Part shown: piece by piece, positions 24,804 to 34,887 of the stretch
How positions within the stretch are numbered: position 1 is the stretch's first letter
Layout of the letters: each line of letters starts with the position of its first letter
NCBI RefSeq assembly: GCF_002285635.2
Contig: NZ_CP023049.2
Span: 3,348,001 to 3,412,000, forward strand
DNA length: 64,000 nt
DNA from: Chryseobacterium piperi
GTDB lineage: Bacteria > Bacteroidota > Bacteroidia > Flavobacteriales > Weeksellaceae
Direction of reading: 5' to 3'
Translations under genes and position numbers: made by a program
Notes under the pieces: model-generated
What the model was told of the DNA's origin: nothing
The model's database searches: none
The model's input: only the letters and a program-made list of their open reading frames with translations

Positions 24804-26984
24804 TTAAAATTTATATCCTATTGATAGTCTCCAGTTTCTTGGTGCGTTGTAAATCCATGCATAAGAACCGTCATCAGATCTATAACCGCTATATAACTTT
24901 CTGTTTAAAGCATTATTCAGTAATAAATTAATATCGAATTTTTTAGCTACATAAGAGATTCCAAAATTGGTATCAAAATAATCTTCTAAGCTTTGGTTCA
25001 ATTTGGCACCGGTTCCAAACCAGGACTGTCTTCCTCCCTGATACTGATAACCTGCAGAAATACCAAATCCTTTTAAGCTTCCATTTTCAAATCTGTAGCT
25101 TAACCAAGTATTCTGAACATTTTTTGCATTTCCAGGGGATTGCTGTCCAATTCTTTGAGTGTCACTATCTTTAGTTGTCTTTGCATCTGTATAAGCGTAG
25201 TTAACAATAATGTTTAATCCTCTTGCAATTTGTCCTTTTATATCAGCCTCAAATCCTCTTGCTCTTTGCTCTCCTGTTGCTACTGAAAATCCTTGATTTG
25301 GATGTGACATATCTGATGTGAAGATATTATTTCTTCTTATTTCATATAAAGCGAATGTTGAATTCCATTTTCCTCCGAACCAATCTTTCTTCACACCTAC
25401 TTCTAAATTCTGACCTCTGAAAGGTGTTGTAAGAGGGATGCCTTTGCTAGGATCGGCATCAGAGTATTGTCGAGCTGATTGAGGAACAAAAGTTTTATCA
25501 AAGATTCCGTATACCGAGAAATCATCTTTGATTGAATAACTTACACCAACTCTTGGGGTGAACTCTCCGGCATTGTCCGGTTCAACCGGACCAAGATTAG
25601 GATAAGCTGAATAGGTAGTACCGCTTGTGTATCTTCCTGCTAAAGTAACACGAAGTTTATTATTAAACATTTCTATTTGATCCTGAGCGTAATAAGAAGT
25701 GTATTTTACTCCCTGGTCATTGTAGAAAGGTGCTGCAGTATTTAAAGAATAAAAGCCTGAAGGCGGTAAAGTTGACGGATCTACACCGTATTGTACGTTT
25801 TGAATGTTAATAGGATAAATTGCAGTTTCTTTACCATCTACTACTCTTGAATAAGCTGAAAAATCTGCATTGTACTTTCTGTTCCCGTAATCAAATCCGG
25901 CAATAACTTTATGGGTAATATTTCCTGTTTTTATGCTACCTCTAACATAGGTTTGGAATATATGATTTTTCCCAACAGCTTGCCAATTGCTAAGTGTTCT
26001 ATTGAATATATTACTGTTTTGACTATCAAAAGTTCCCCACCAAGAACCTCCATCATAATTCATGTCCATATAAGCATACTGTGTGCTCCATATCCAGTCT
26101 TTAAATAGCTTTTGATCTAGACTTAAAAATAAACTTTGATCTTTGACCTCTGTTTCTTTGAAGTTTTTATCATTGAAATTAGTATGAACTCCTAAAGAAG
26201 CATATCCATCTTTGGACATCAGATAAGCCCCAGGTTGTGAAAATTTAAGAAACTGGTAATTATACTGGGCTGTAAAAGTAGTGGTTTTTGTTGGTCTGAA
26301 AGTAAGGGAGGGAGAAATAATAACTTTTTTTGTTTTATCATTTTCTACCCACGAACCATTGGTGCTTCCCATTAGGTTCAAACGATAATCCAGAACTCCA
26401 TTTTTTACAAGAACCCCATCTAAATCAGCCTCACCTCTAAAGAGATTATAGCTACCTGTTGTGAATCTGGCACTGTTTGCAAATTTACCGGTTGGCTTTT
26501 TTGTTACGATGTTGTAAAAACCGGCAGGGTCACCCATGGATCCCATAAAACCAGCAGGTCCTTTCACAAATTCTATTCTATCAATAATAGATGCATCTGG
26601 ATTGATTGGTCCCCAGGTTGAAGATACATTCATTCCGTTCATATAAGTAGCAATACTTGCTCCTCTCATAAAAACATTAGAATATACATTATCCCAATGC
26701 TCTACTTTTCTGGCGCCACTTACGTTTCTGACGATTCCTTCAGACATATTCAGAGTGATCTGATCTGCAAGGACCTGTGAACTTATTGACTGGACATTTT
26801 GTGGAAGTTCTAGAATAGGAGTTTGTACCCTTAATGATCCGGAAACTTCATTTAATTTATACTTTTGATAATATTTTCCGTTTACAATAACTTCTTCAAT
26901 ATCTTTAGATTTTGTAGAGTCTTTTTTCTGTGCAGGTGTCATTATTGCTGATAGTAAAACAGCTCCAATAATTGCTTTTTTCAT
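24804..26984 (-). CDS. TonB-dependent siderophore receptor (FhuE/FcuA-like)
   Basis: Outer-membrane receptor. Seen: 726 aa with a signal peptide (MKKAIIGAVLLSAIMTPAQ), a short linker with DIEEVIVNGKYYQKYKLNEVSGSLR, and a plug beginning TPILELPQNVQSISSQVL, the hallmark of hydroxamate/mixed siderophore receptors (TIGR01783 type). The plug ends IDRIEFVKGPAGFMGSMGDPAGFYNIVTKKP. A barrel follows, with an NNALNRKLYSGYR stretch near the end and terminal RNWRLSIGYKF. Lies 44 nt downstream of the receptor 27029-29245 on the same strand, probably one transcript. Ligand cannot be read from sequence. Confidence 0.92.
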   Translation of the reverse strand: MKKAIIGAVLLSAIMTPAQKKDSTKSKDIEEVIVNGKYYQKYKLNEVSGSLRVQTPILELPQNVQSISSQVLADQITLNMSEGIVRNVSGARKVEHWDNVYSNVFMRGASIATYMNGMNVSSTWGPINPDASIIDRIEFVKGPAGFMGSMGDPAGFYNIVTKKPTGKFANSARFTTGSYNLFRGEADLDGVLVKNGVLDYRLNLMGSTNGSWVENDKTKKVIISPSLTFRPTKTTTFTAQYNYQFLKFSQPGAYLMSKDGYASLGVHTNFNDKNFKETEVKDQSLFLSLDQKLFKDWIWSTQYAYMDMNYDGGSWWGTFDSQNSNIFNRTLSNWQAVGKNHIFQTYVRGSIKTGNITHKVIAGFDYGNRKYNADFSAYSRVVDGKETAIYPINIQNVQYGVDPSTLPPSGFYSLNTAAPFYNDQGVKYTSYYAQDQIEMFNNKLRVTLAGRYTSGTTYSAYPNLGPVEPDNAGEFTPRVGVSYSIKDDFSVYGIFDKTFVPQSARQYSDADPSKGIPLTTPFRGQNLEVGVKKDWFGGKWNSTFALYEIRRNNIFTSDMSHPNQGFSVATGEQRARGFEADIKGQIARGLNIIVNYAYTDAKTTKDSDTQRIGQQSPGNAKNVQNTWLSYRFENGSLKGFGISAGYQYQGGRQSWFGTGAKLNQSLEDYFDTNFGISYVAKKFDINLLLNNALNRKLYSGYRSDDGSYAWIYNAPRNWRLSIGYKF

Positions 26985-27028
26985 TTATAGAATCCTTATG
27001 TGTGTGTTTAAATTTTTTTGTATAAAAG

Positions 27029-29245
27029 CTAGAATTTGTAAGTCACGCTTCCCATAATATTGGCTAAAGGTTGAGCATTGGCTGTTGTGAAGCCATTCCA
27101 ATAACGTTCATTCGTGAAATTGTCCACTTTTACACCTATTCTGAACTTTTTAGTATCATAAAATGCATTAGCATTCATTACAAAGTATTTTGGAAGAATA
27201 AAAGTTCCCATGGAGGCTGAGTTTACGATTTTATTATCGCTAGCATAATTCCCACCTATACCGAACCCTAATCCTTTAAGATTTCCATCGACAAATTGAT
27301 AACTTGCATTAAAGTTTACCAACCAAGGTGAAGATGCTGTTGCGGGTCTTTTTCCTGCGACGTCCTTATCTGCCTGAGTATACTTCATGTCATTATAACT
27401 TACTCCTGCCATTAATGAAAATCCTTTTATGAGATAAGCATTGGCTTCCAATTCTACACCTTGACTCGTTAAAGAGCCAGCCTGGTTTTGTACTGCTTGA
27501 CCTAATGCTGTTACCTCGCCTGTATTCAATAGTGTATTATTTACTTTAATATTATAATAACTGAGGGTTGTATTAATTTTACCCCTTAGAAGGTTTGTTT
27601 TGAAACCACCCTCAAATTGGTTGGCTCTTTCAGGAGCAGAAAGTTGTATATTTCCTGCTTTATCTGATGTGTAATAACCATTACTAGTAAAAGAATTCTG
27701 ATAATTTCCAAATACAGATATTTTTTCAGGGACTATCTGATAAACTACACCTAATTTTGGTGACCATGCAGATTGAGTGTAAGAATCAGCGAGATTTGGT
27801 CCTCTTTTCCCTCCTTCGAAACTACGACTTTCGTATCGTAAGCCAGCAAGAATGTTAAGTCCATGTATTGGTGTAAAAACATTAGATATGTAACCGCTAT
27901 ATATATTATCAATACCTGATGAAATATAGGTATTGTTTACTCCAAAATCATAATTTGGAAGATTTTGATAATACTTATAACGGTCTGCTACTGTTTGTCC
28001 ATTCATATCCGAATAGTTTGCACGTTTAAACGGAACCCAATCGAAAACGCCAATCGATAAGAATGATTGATTGTCTTTTACTCTCATATAGTCAAACCCT
28101 GCAACAGTTCTATTTCTCATGTTTCCAATGTTAAAATCAAAATTAAAATTCTGTTGTACTTGGAAATATGTTTTTTTACTACCATTAGTAGATTGGTCAG
28201 CTCTTACAATTCCTAGTTCTGTATCTAATGGGTTTTCGCTTATTACAGATTTTGGTGCAAAATAAAAATAAGGATTAAAGCCGTTTGAGTAGGAGTATGA
28301 TGTGCTTATATTTGTTGAAGATTTTATGTGCTTATTGATTTTATAATTGACTTGCCCGAAAAAATTTCTTGCTTTTGCAGTTGTTTTAAGCCCATTGCCT
28401 GCATAAGTTTGTTTGTAATCATATCCTAACCTTTCAAGTTGATTCATATTATCTGCACCTAATTGAGAACTTGGGAAATAAAAGAAAAATGCAGTCTCAG
28501 GATAAGCATCTGTTTCATACATTTCCAACTCTGCATTAATCTCTAAATTTTCTGTTGGACGATAGGTTAGAGATGGAGTGAATGCATAGAATGAATTTTT
28601 AGCATCTGTCCTCTGGAAAGTTCCTTGATTTGTGTAAGCCGTATTTAGTCTGAATAATAATTTTTTATCATTTGTTAGAGGGGCATTCACATCTGTTTGT
28701 ACTCTATAATAATTATAACTTCCTCCTGCTAATGAAACTGAACCTCCAAAATTTTCAAAAGGTTTTTTTGTAACCCTATTGATTATTCCTCCATAAGAAG
28801 TAACATTGCTTCCAAATAAAGTTGCTGATGGACCTTTTAGAACTTCTACTTTTTCAATATTTATAGCGTCCATTGATGTTGTAATTGGAGCTACCAAGCC
28901 GTTTCTTAAAGAGCTTCCAGCAACAAAACCCCTCATGTTTACAAATATACCTCCATCTCCAGCTCTGTTTGTTGCACTCCACATTTTTTGAAGACCGGGT
29001 ATATTTCTGAGAGCATCATCGACGTTGAACAATAACTGATTTTCTAAAACTCCTTTATCAATTGAGGAGTAAACCTGTGGATCTTCAATTGCTTTCAAAG
29101 ACATCTTATTAGAATAATCACTGTCTTTCTTGATATAAGTGTTCATGATTACTTCATCAATACTTTTTGTATTGGTCGAATCTTTTTTCTGTGCGATAGT
29201 TAACATAGAACTTAATACAGAAGCACAGATGAGTACATTTTTCAT
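27029..29245 (-). CDS. TonB-dependent siderophore receptor
   Basis: Outer-membrane receptor. Seen: 738 aa with a signal peptide (MKNVLICASVLSSMLTIAQ), the linker KSIDEVIMNTYIKKDSDYSNKMSL, and a plug with LFNVDDALRNIPGLQKMW and INIEKVEVLKGPSATLFGSNVTSYGGIINRVTKKP split over about 110-175. The barrel ends ANIMGSVTYKF. The plug lacks the PQNV stretch of the neighbour, so the two are different subfamilies rather than a recent duplication. Upstream is its own -7 box. First gene of the uptake block; expression is probably controlled by iron, but I could not confirm a Fur site. Confidence 0.92.
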   Translation of the reverse strand: MKNVLICASVLSSMLTIAQKKDSTNTKSIDEVIMNTYIKKDSDYSNKMSLKAIEDPQVYSSIDKGVLENQLLFNVDDALRNIPGLQKMWSATNRAGDGGIFVNMRGFVAGSSLRNGLVAPITTSMDAINIEKVEVLKGPSATLFGSNVTSYGGIINRVTKKPFENFGGSVSLAGGSYNYYRVQTDVNAPLTNDKKLLFRLNTAYTNQGTFQRTDAKNSFYAFTPSLTYRPTENLEINAELEMYETDAYPETAFFFYFPSSQLGADNMNQLERLGYDYKQTYAGNGLKTTAKARNFFGQVNYKINKHIKSSTNISTSYSYSNGFNPYFYFAPKSVISENPLDTELGIVRADQSTNGSKKTYFQVQQNFNFDFNIGNMRNRTVAGFDYMRVKDNQSFLSIGVFDWVPFKRANYSDMNGQTVADRYKYYQNLPNYDFGVNNTYISSGIDNIYSGYISNVFTPIHGLNILAGLRYESRSFEGGKRGPNLADSYTQSAWSPKLGVVYQIVPEKISVFGNYQNSFTSNGYYTSDKAGNIQLSAPERANQFEGGFKTNLLRGKINTTLSYYNIKVNNTLLNTGEVTALGQAVQNQAGSLTSQGVELEANAYLIKGFSLMAGVSYNDMKYTQADKDVAGKRPATASSPWLVNFNASYQFVDGNLKGLGFGIGGNYASDNKIVNSASMGTFILPKYFVMNANAFYDTKKFRIGVKVDNFTNERYWNGFTTANAQPLANIMGSVTYKF

Positions 29246-29261
29246 GAAAGCAATTTTTTTG

Positions 29262-29269
29262 CAAATATA
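29262..29269 (-). promoter_or_regulatory. -7 box of the uptake block
   Basis: Minus strand TATATTTG, exact TAnnTTTG, 16 nt before the ATG at 29245. Upstream lies an AT-rich word TTATTCTAAATAA (about 29280-29292) that could be an operator; not assignable by eye. Confidence 0.5.
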
Positions 29270-29337
29270 TTGTTTTTAATTATTCTAAATAAATTATTGA
29301 GTTGATTTTTGTCATATAAATGTATTTGTGGGATAAC

Positions 29338-29375
29338 AAAAAAGCCGCATCAAGAATACTTGATGCGGCTTTTTT
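29338..29375 (-). terminator. Terminator of secA
   Basis: Long perfect stem AAAAAAGCCGCATCAAG / CTTGATGCGGCTTTTTT with a four-base loop, 17 nt after the secA stop. Symmetric A/T runs make it bidirectional in form. Confidence 0.88.
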
Positions 29376-29392
29376 AGGATATTAATTATTTC

Positions 29393-32300
29393 TTAAGCGG
29401 GGATTTCTCCTCTGTATAAGAAAGAAATAATTTCTTTATTCATTTTATCTACCATTTCGCTGAATAGGTGGAAAGACTCTTGTTTATAAATGACAAGCGG
29501 ATCTTTTTGTTCGTAAACAGCTCCTTGAGAAGATCTTCTTAAATCATCCATTTCACGTAAGTGAAGTTTCCAGTTCTCATCGATGATGGATAGTGTAATA
29601 TTCTTTTCAAAGTCATTGATCAGGCTGTCACACTGTGTTTCATAAGCCTCTTTCAAATCAGTGACAATAGTTAATGTTTTGTTACCATCAGAGAATGGAA
29701 CCTGAATCATTTTGAACATTGAACCTTGGTTCTGATAAACATTCTCAATAATAGGGAATGATTTTTCTTTCAATAAGTTCAGCTTCATTTGATAATCTTC
29801 CTGAGCTGCTTTGAAAAGGATATTCGTTAAATCCTGAACAGATTTGTTACCGAAATCGCTTTCAGAAACAGGAGATCCCATCGTGAAGTTTTTGATTACT
29901 TCAAACTCAAAATCTTTAAAGCTTCCGTTTGCTTTGCCTTTAGCTGCAATAGAGTTGGAAACGTCGAAGATCATATTCGTAATATCATACTTCAGGTGGT
30001 CTCCGAACAGAGCGTTCTTTCTTCTTTTATAGATAACATCACGCTGTTTATTCATTACATCATCATACTCAAGAAGTCTCTTTCTGATTCCGAAGTTATT
30101 TTCTTCTACTTTTTTCTGAGCTCTTTCAATCGATTTGCTGATCATAGAATGCTGAATTACTTCACCATCTTTATGACCCATTCTATCCATCATTTTAGCA
30201 ATTCTTTCAGAACCGAATAAACGCATCAGGTTATCTTCAAGAGATACATAGAACTGTGAACTTCCCGGATCTCCCTGACGTCCTGCTCTACCTCTCAGCT
30301 GTCTGTCAACACGTCTTGAGTCATGTCTCTCAGTACCGATAATAGCCAAACCTCCAGCTTCTTTTACTTCTTTCGAAAGCTTGATATCCGTACCACGACC
30401 TGCCATGTTGGTTGCAATAGTTACTACTCCAGGTTGTCCTGCTCCGGCAACAATCTCAGCTTCCTTCTTGTGAAGTTTAGCGTTCAATACCTGATGTGGA
30501 ATTTTTCTTAATTGAAGTGCTTTTGAAAGCAATTGAGAGATTTCAACAGAAGTTGTTCCTACCAGAACAGGTCTTCTTGCTGCAGTTAACTTTTCAATTT
30601 CCTCAATAACTGCGTTATATTTTTCTCTGTTAGTTTTGAAAACTAAATCTTGTCTGTCGTGTCTTAAAATTGGACGGTTGGTTGGAATAACCACAACGTC
30701 TAATTTGTAGATTTCCCAAAGCTCACCTGCTTCCGTTTCAGCCGTACCGGTCATCCCTGCAAGCTTGTTGTACATACGGAAATAGTTCTGAAGCGTTACT
30801 GTTGCAAATGTTTGAGTAGCTGCTTCAATTTTTACATTTTCTTTAGCTTCGATAGCCTGGTGAAGACCGTCTGAATAACGACGTCCTTCCATAATACGTC
30901 CTGTCTGCTCGTCAACGATTTTTACCTCTCCATCAATAACGACATATTCATCATCTTTTTCAAATAACGTATATGCTTTCAATAGCTGGCTCATCGTGTG
31001 AACACGTTCAGATTTTTCAGCGAAATCGGAGAATAGTTTTTCTTTAGCCTCAAACTCGTCTTCTTTAGATAAGTTTTTAGCTTCCAATTCTGCAATTTCA
31101 GTCCCGATATCCGGAAGAACGAAGAAATTAGAGTCAGAGTTTCCTTGAGACATGTATTCTACTCCTTTGTCTGTAAGATCAACCTGATTATTTTTTTCTT
31201 CAATTACAAAATATAAGTCTTTATCTACGATCGGCATGTCACGGTTGTTGTCCTGCATGTATTGTCCTTCAACTTTCTGAAGTAATGCTCTGTTTCCGCT
31301 TTCCGATAAAAATTTAATTAATTGTCTGTTCTTAGGAAGGCCTCTGTAAGCCTGAAGAAGTTTAAAGCCTCCTTCTTTTGTGTTTCCTGAAGCGATTAAT
31401 TTTTTAGCTTCGTTAAAAATAACTGAAACCGTTTTCTTTTGTACTTCAACGATTCTGTCAATCGATGGCTTCAGAACATCAAACTCCTGTCTGTCTCCCT
31501 GAGGAACCGGACCCGAAATAATCAATGGTGTTCTGGCATCATCTACTAATACAGAGTCAACCTCATCCACGATAGCAAAGTTTAATTCTCTTTGTACCAG
31601 TTCTGATGGTGAAGTCACCATATTATCTCTTAGATAATCGAAACCGAATTCATTGTTGGTTCCGTAAGTAATGTCTGAATTGTATGCTTTTCTTCTTCCG
31701 TCTGAGTTAGGCTGGTGGTTATCGATACAATCGATAGACATTCCGTGGAATTGATAAAGCGGCCCCATCCATGCGGAGTCCCTTTTAGCAAGGTAGTCAT
31801 TTACGGTAACCACGTGTACCCCTCTTTCAGGAAGTGCATTTAAGTAAATAGGTAATGTTCCTACCAAAGTTTTACCTTCACCGGTTGCCATTTCGGCAAT
31901 TTTACCACTGTGAAGGATAACCCCTCCGATAAACTGAACATCGTAATGGACCATATCCCAAACTACTGGAGTTCCGGCTGCGTCCCAAGAGTTTTTCCAA
32001 ACTGCTGTATCCCCCTGAATTTCTACAAAATCTTTAGCAGCAGCAAGCTCTCTGTCCATTGGAGTAGCTGTTACGCGGATCTCTCCGTTTTCTGCCCATC
32101 TTCTTGCTGTTTCCTTGATCAATCCAAAGGCTTCAGGAAGAACCTGGAGAAGAACTTTCTCTTCGATTTCGTATGATTCTTTTTTAAGAGATTCAATTTT
32201 GGTGAAAAGAGCTTCTTTTTCGTCAACATTCGTTGAGTTTTTTATCTGCTCTTTTATTTGTTCTATCTGTGCTGTAATGGAATTTGTTGCTGATTTAATT

Positions 32301-32464
32301 TTATCTTTAAACTCAGCAGTTTTTTCTCTTAAACCGTCATCCGTTAATTGCTGAATAGTCGGTTCAACAGCTTTGATTTTTGTTACAACTTTTTTTACTT
32401 CTTTTAGGTCCTGCGCTTTCTTGTCTCCCAAAAACCCTTTAAGAACTTTGTTTAAAAAACTCAT
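29393..32464 (-). CDS. secA: Preprotein translocase ATPase SecA
   Basis: Motor that drives unfolded proteins through SecYEG. Seen: 1023 aa. Walker A is [14 protein letters not shown] (about 188-201), NDYLAKRD (about 223) and the DEAD-type box [19 protein letters not shown] (about 297-315) follow. The second nucleotide domain has GTTSVEIS and [14 protein letters not shown], then [24 protein letters not shown]. The protein is longer than E. coli SecA (901) because of insertions in the first half, which is typical of Bacteroidetes, and it ends FLYRGEIPA without the C-terminal zinc-binding Cys motif. A small acidic DUF2795 gene precedes it. Confidence 0.98.
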   Translation of the reverse strand: MSFLNKVLKGFLGDKKAQDLKEVKKVVTKIKAVEPTIQQLTDDGLREKTAEFKDKIKSATNSITAQIEQIKEQIKNSTNVDEKEALFTKIESLKKESYEIEEKVLLQVLPEAFGLIKETARRWAENGEIRVTATPMDRELAAAKDFVEIQGDTAVWKNSWDAAGTPVVWDMVHYDVQFIGGVILHSGKIAEMATGEGKTLVGTLPIYLNALPERGVHVVTVNDYLAKRDSAWMGPLYQFHGMSIDCIDNHQPNSDGRRKAYNSDITYGTNNEFGFDYLRDNMVTSPSELVQRELNFAIVDEVDSVLVDDARTPLIISGPVPQGDRQEFDVLKPSIDRIVEVQKKTVSVIFNEAKKLIASGNTKEGGFKLLQAYRGLPKNRQLIKFLSESGNRALLQKVEGQYMQDNNRDMPIVDKDLYFVIEEKNNQVDLTDKGVEYMSQGNSDSNFFVLPDIGTEIAELEAKNLSKEDEFEAKEKLFSDFAEKSERVHTMSQLLKAYTLFEKDDEYVVIDGEVKIVDEQTGRIMEGRRYSDGLHQAIEAKENVKIEAATQTFATVTLQNYFRMYNKLAGMTGTAETEAGELWEIYKLDVVVIPTNRPILRHDRQDLVFKTNREKYNAVIEEIEKLTAARRPVLVGTTSVEISQLLSKALQLRKIPHQVLNAKLHKKEAEIVAGAGQPGVVTIATNMAGRGTDIKLSKEVKEAGGLAIIGTERHDSRRVDRQLRGRAGRQGDPGSSQFYVSLEDNLMRLFGSERIAKMMDRMGHKDGEVIQHSMISKSIERAQKKVEENNFGIRKRLLEYDDVMNKQRDVIYKRRKNALFGDHLKYDITNMIFDVSNSIAAKGKANGSFKDFEFEVIKNFTMGSPVSESDFGNKSVQDLTNILFKAAQEDYQMKLNLLKEKSFPIIENVYQNQGSMFKMIQVPFSDGNKTLTIVTDLKEAYETQCDSLINDFEKNITLSIIDENWKLHLREMDDLRRSSQGAVYEQKDPLVIYKQESFHLFSEMVDKMNKEIISFLYRGEIPA

Positions 32465-32542
32465 AAAAATTTTGATTTAGGCTCAAAACTTAAGCCTTGA
32501 GCATTTTAATTATTACACCTTAGCAGTGCTTATGATATATCC

Positions 32543-32575
32543 GAAAAAGCTTTAAACACAGCGTTTAAAGCTTTC
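32543..32575 (-). terminator. Terminator after the DUF2795 gene
   Basis: Minus strand AAAGCTTTAAAC pairs with GTTTAAAGCTTT around five bases, followed by a T-run. It separates the small gene from secA, whose start is 78 nt further on. Confidence 0.75.
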
Positions 32576-32582
32576 TCAGTTT

Positions 32583-32804
32583 TTAATATTCGTCTTCGTT
32601 CCAAAGATAATCTTCATCTGTTGGGTAGTCACTCCAAATCTCATCGATGGCATCATAAATTTCTCCTTCATCTTCAATCGCCTGAAGATTTTCTACTACT
32701 TCCATAGGTGCACCAGTTCTGATTGCATAATCAATAAGCTCAGCCTTCGTCATTGGCCAAGGTGCGTCACTTAAATATGAAGCTAATTCTAATGTCCAGT
32801 ACAT
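32583..32804 (-). CDS. DUF2795-type small acidic protein
   Basis: Conserved small protein of unknown function. Seen: 73 aa, strongly acidic (C-terminal half rich in Asp/Glu, ending DEDYLWNEDEY). It opens MYWTLELASYLSDAPWPMTKAELIDYAIRTGAP in segments that fit the short helical DUF2795 fold (about 5-55). No signal or membrane segment. It has its own -7 box and terminator, so it is probably a single-gene unit upstream of secA. A role connected with SecA is only suggested by position. Confidence 0.8.
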   Translation of the reverse strand: MYWTLELASYLSDAPWPMTKAELIDYAIRTGAPMEVVENLQAIEDEGEIYDAIDEIWSDYPTDEDYLWNEDEY

Positions 32805-32822
32805 AATTTTCTATTTTTTTTG

Positions 32823-32830
32823 CAAAAGTA
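32823..32830 (-). promoter_or_regulatory. -7 box of the DUF2795 gene
   Basis: Minus strand TACTTTTG, exact TAnnTTTG match, 18 nt before the ATG at 32804. Confidence 0.5.
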
Positions 32831-32946
32831 TAAAATTAGGTTATATAATAAACTTTTTTATACCTGATTTTCAATTCTTTTTATTAAATTTTGTTCATCA
32901 CTTGTCAGAGTTTGTGTTCAAACTACTGTCAGTAACTTGTTTGATG

Positions 32947-33969
32947 TCATTTTCTCAAAAACCATTCCACAAATTTTTTTATGCCATTTTGGAAGTCTGT
33001 GACTGGTTTGTAGTCTATTAAAGTCTTGGCTTTTGTAATGTCTGCATTGGTTTTCAGGACATCGCCGGGTTGCATAGGCAGGATTTTTTTATTGGCAGAT
33101 TTCCCCAGAGCTTTCTCAATTACGGCAAGCATTTCAGACAAGCTGACTACTTCACTCTCTCCCAAATTGAGCACTTCATATACGTCAGAATGGTTTTCAA
33201 GATAGCTGATAGACTTGGTTATACCATCAATAATATCGCTGATATACGTATAATCTCTTGCCGTAGTTCCATCACCGTAAAATGGAATTTCCTGGTCTTC
33301 TGAAATAAGCTTTACAAATTTATGTATAGCCAAATCAGGTCTCTGCCGTGGTCCGTATACCGTGAAAAATCTTAACTGAATCATATCAATATTGTAGAGC
33401 TGATGGTATACATGTCCGAGAATTTCTCCACATTTTTTGGTGGCTGCATACGGAGAAATAGGGTTGTCTACATTATCTGTTTCTGCAAAGGGTGTTTTTT
33501 CGTTATTTCCATAAACACTTGAGGAAGAAGCACAAACGAACTTTTTGACATTGAATTCTTTACAGAGCTCCCAAAGATTCATCGTACCACGAACGTTGAC
33601 TTCTTCATACTCTAAAGGCCTTTCAATTGATGGTCGCACCCCTGCAAGTGCTGCAAGATGGATAACCAGATCAATCTGATGAGTTTTAAATATTTCTTCA
33701 AGGGTGTTTTTGTTGCGGATATCCTGATAATAAAGGATATAATTCTTTGATTTTGAAAGTGAAATCAATTTTTTGACGTCTTCTTCCTTACCCGAAAATT
33801 TGAAATCAGATGTATTTCCAATTGATTCCAGGGTATTTTTAATTTTTATTTGATAATCATAGAAATCATCAAAGTTGTCAATGTTTATGACAGAATGTCC
33901 ATTTTCCAATAGTTGTTCTATCAAATGAGAACCAATGAATCCGCTTCCTCCAGTTACAAGATAAGTCAT
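32947..33969 (-). CDS. NAD-dependent nucleotide-sugar epimerase (UDP-glucuronate 4-epimerase-like)
   Basis: Extended short-chain dehydrogenase/reductase acting on a nucleotide sugar for surface polysaccharide synthesis. Seen: 340 aa. The NAD loop is GGSGFIGSH (about 7-15), an acidic NIDNFDDFYD follows strand 2 (about 29-38), HLAALAGVRPSIERP (about 106-120) marks the UDP-GlcA epimerase group, SSSSVYG holds the catalytic Ser, YAATK is the catalytic Tyr-Lys pair, and RFFTVYGPRQRPD the substrate site. The GVRPSIERPLEYEEVN stretch favours UDP-GlcA 4-epimerase over GalE. No other polysaccharide genes are nearby, so it seems to stand alone. Confidence 0.88.
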   Translation of the reverse strand: MTYLVTGGSGFIGSHLIEQLLENGHSVINIDNFDDFYDYQIKIKNTLESIGNTSDFKFSGKEEDVKKLISLSKSKNYILYYQDIRNKNTLEEIFKTHQIDLVIHLAALAGVRPSIERPLEYEEVNVRGTMNLWELCKEFNVKKFVCASSSSVYGNNEKTPFAETDNVDNPISPYAATKKCGEILGHVYHQLYNIDMIQLRFFTVYGPRQRPDLAIHKFVKLISEDQEIPFYGDGTTARDYTYISDIIDGITKSISYLENHSDVYEVLNLGESEVVSLSEMLAVIEKALGKSANKKILPMQPGDVLKTNADITKAKTLIDYKPVTDFQNGIKKFVEWFLRK

Positions 33970-33988
33970 CTGTGTTTTTTTATTAGCA

Positions 33989-33996
33989 CAAAAATA
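33989..33996 (-). promoter_or_regulatory. -7 box of the epimerase gene
   Basis: Minus strand TATTTTTG, exact TAnnTTTG match, 19 nt before the ATG. It lies in the 84-bp gap shared with the divergent DUF2797 gene. Confidence 0.5.
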
Positions 33997-34053
33997 TAAA
34001 TTTACTTTTTGAAAATATAATCATTAAATTTACTTAAAAAAGAAATATAAACT

Positions 34054-34851
34054 ATGCAGTTTCAAGGGCAAATTTTAAAGATGGTGAGTTATGATGCGAA
34101 ACCTATTCAGTATTACCTTAATCTTTCCGCGGATTTGATTCATATGAATGAGTTGTTTGGAAAGGAATTAAGCATAAGGCATATTGGTTTCCAATGTGTA
34201 CATTGTGGAGAAGATAAGCCTATTTATAGGATGGGATTTTGTAAAAGCTGTTTTTTTGAAAGTCCGTATGCAAGTGATACCATTATTCGTCCTGAGCTTT
34301 CTACAGCTCATCTGGGTGTTGCAGAACGTGATCTTGATGTTGAAAAAGAGATTCAGTTGCAGCCTCATACGGTCTACCTGGCTTATACGGGAGATGTAAA
34401 AGTTGGTGTGACAAGAAACACCCAGATTCCAACAAGATGGATTGATCAGGGGGCTACTTTTGCTTTACCTATAGCAAGAACCGAAAATCGTTATGAAGCA
34501 GGAATGATCGAGGTTGCCCTGAAAGAGCACCTTCCGGATAAAACCAACTGGAAAAAAATGCTTCAGGATGATTTTGAAGGAGAAATGGATTTGGCAGACT
34601 TTCAACAAAAAATCAAACAATACTTCCCGGAAGATTTCCAGCAGTTTTATAGCGAAGGGGAAGATTTGTGGAAATTTGATTATCCTTTTGAAAAACCTCA
34701 GAAAGTAACCTCTTTTACATTGGATAAAAAGCCCGAATTTACCGGAAGGCTGACGGGAATTAAAGGTCAGTATCTTAGTTTTGAAGGTGGAGACTTTATT
34801 AATGTAAGGGGACATGAAGGTTATGTGGTAGAGTTAAGTGTGAAAAATTAA
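34054..34851 (+). CDS. DUF2797 zinc-binding domain protein
   Basis: Conserved protein of unknown function. Seen: 265 aa with a four-Cys cluster C48-x2-C51 and C63-x2-C66 (VHCGEDKPIYRMGFCKSC region) that should bind zinc. A central part resembles GIY-YIG-like folds, YLAYTGDVKVGVTRNTQIPTRW (in two parts, about 109-130), and a C-terminal beta region includes GRLTGIKGQYLSFEGGDFINVRGHEG. The DUF2797 name is from these features; I know of no established function. Followed after 36 nt by the AsmA-like gene on the same strand, so likely cotranscribed. Confidence 0.85.
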   Translation: MQFQGQILKMVSYDAKPIQYYLNLSADLIHMNELFGKELSIRHIGFQCVHCGEDKPIYRMGFCKSCFFESPYASDTIIRPELSTAHLGVAERDLDVEKEIQLQPHTVYLAYTGDVKVGVTRNTQIPTRWIDQGATFALPIARTENRYEAGMIEVALKEHLPDKTNWKKMLQDDFEGEMDLADFQQKIKQYFPEDFQQFYSEGEDLWKFDYPFEKPQKVTSFTLDKKPEFTGRLTGIKGQYLSFEGGDFINVRGHEGYVVELSVKN

Positions 34852-34887
34852 CCCTATCTTTAAAAATAATCATTCCAAATCACCAAT

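Noticed and set aside
29278..29300. TTATTCTAAATAA as a Fur box upstream of the first siderophore receptor
   Set aside because: In such an AT-rich gap partial symmetry is expected, and the word could not be matched to a second site before the other receptor genes.
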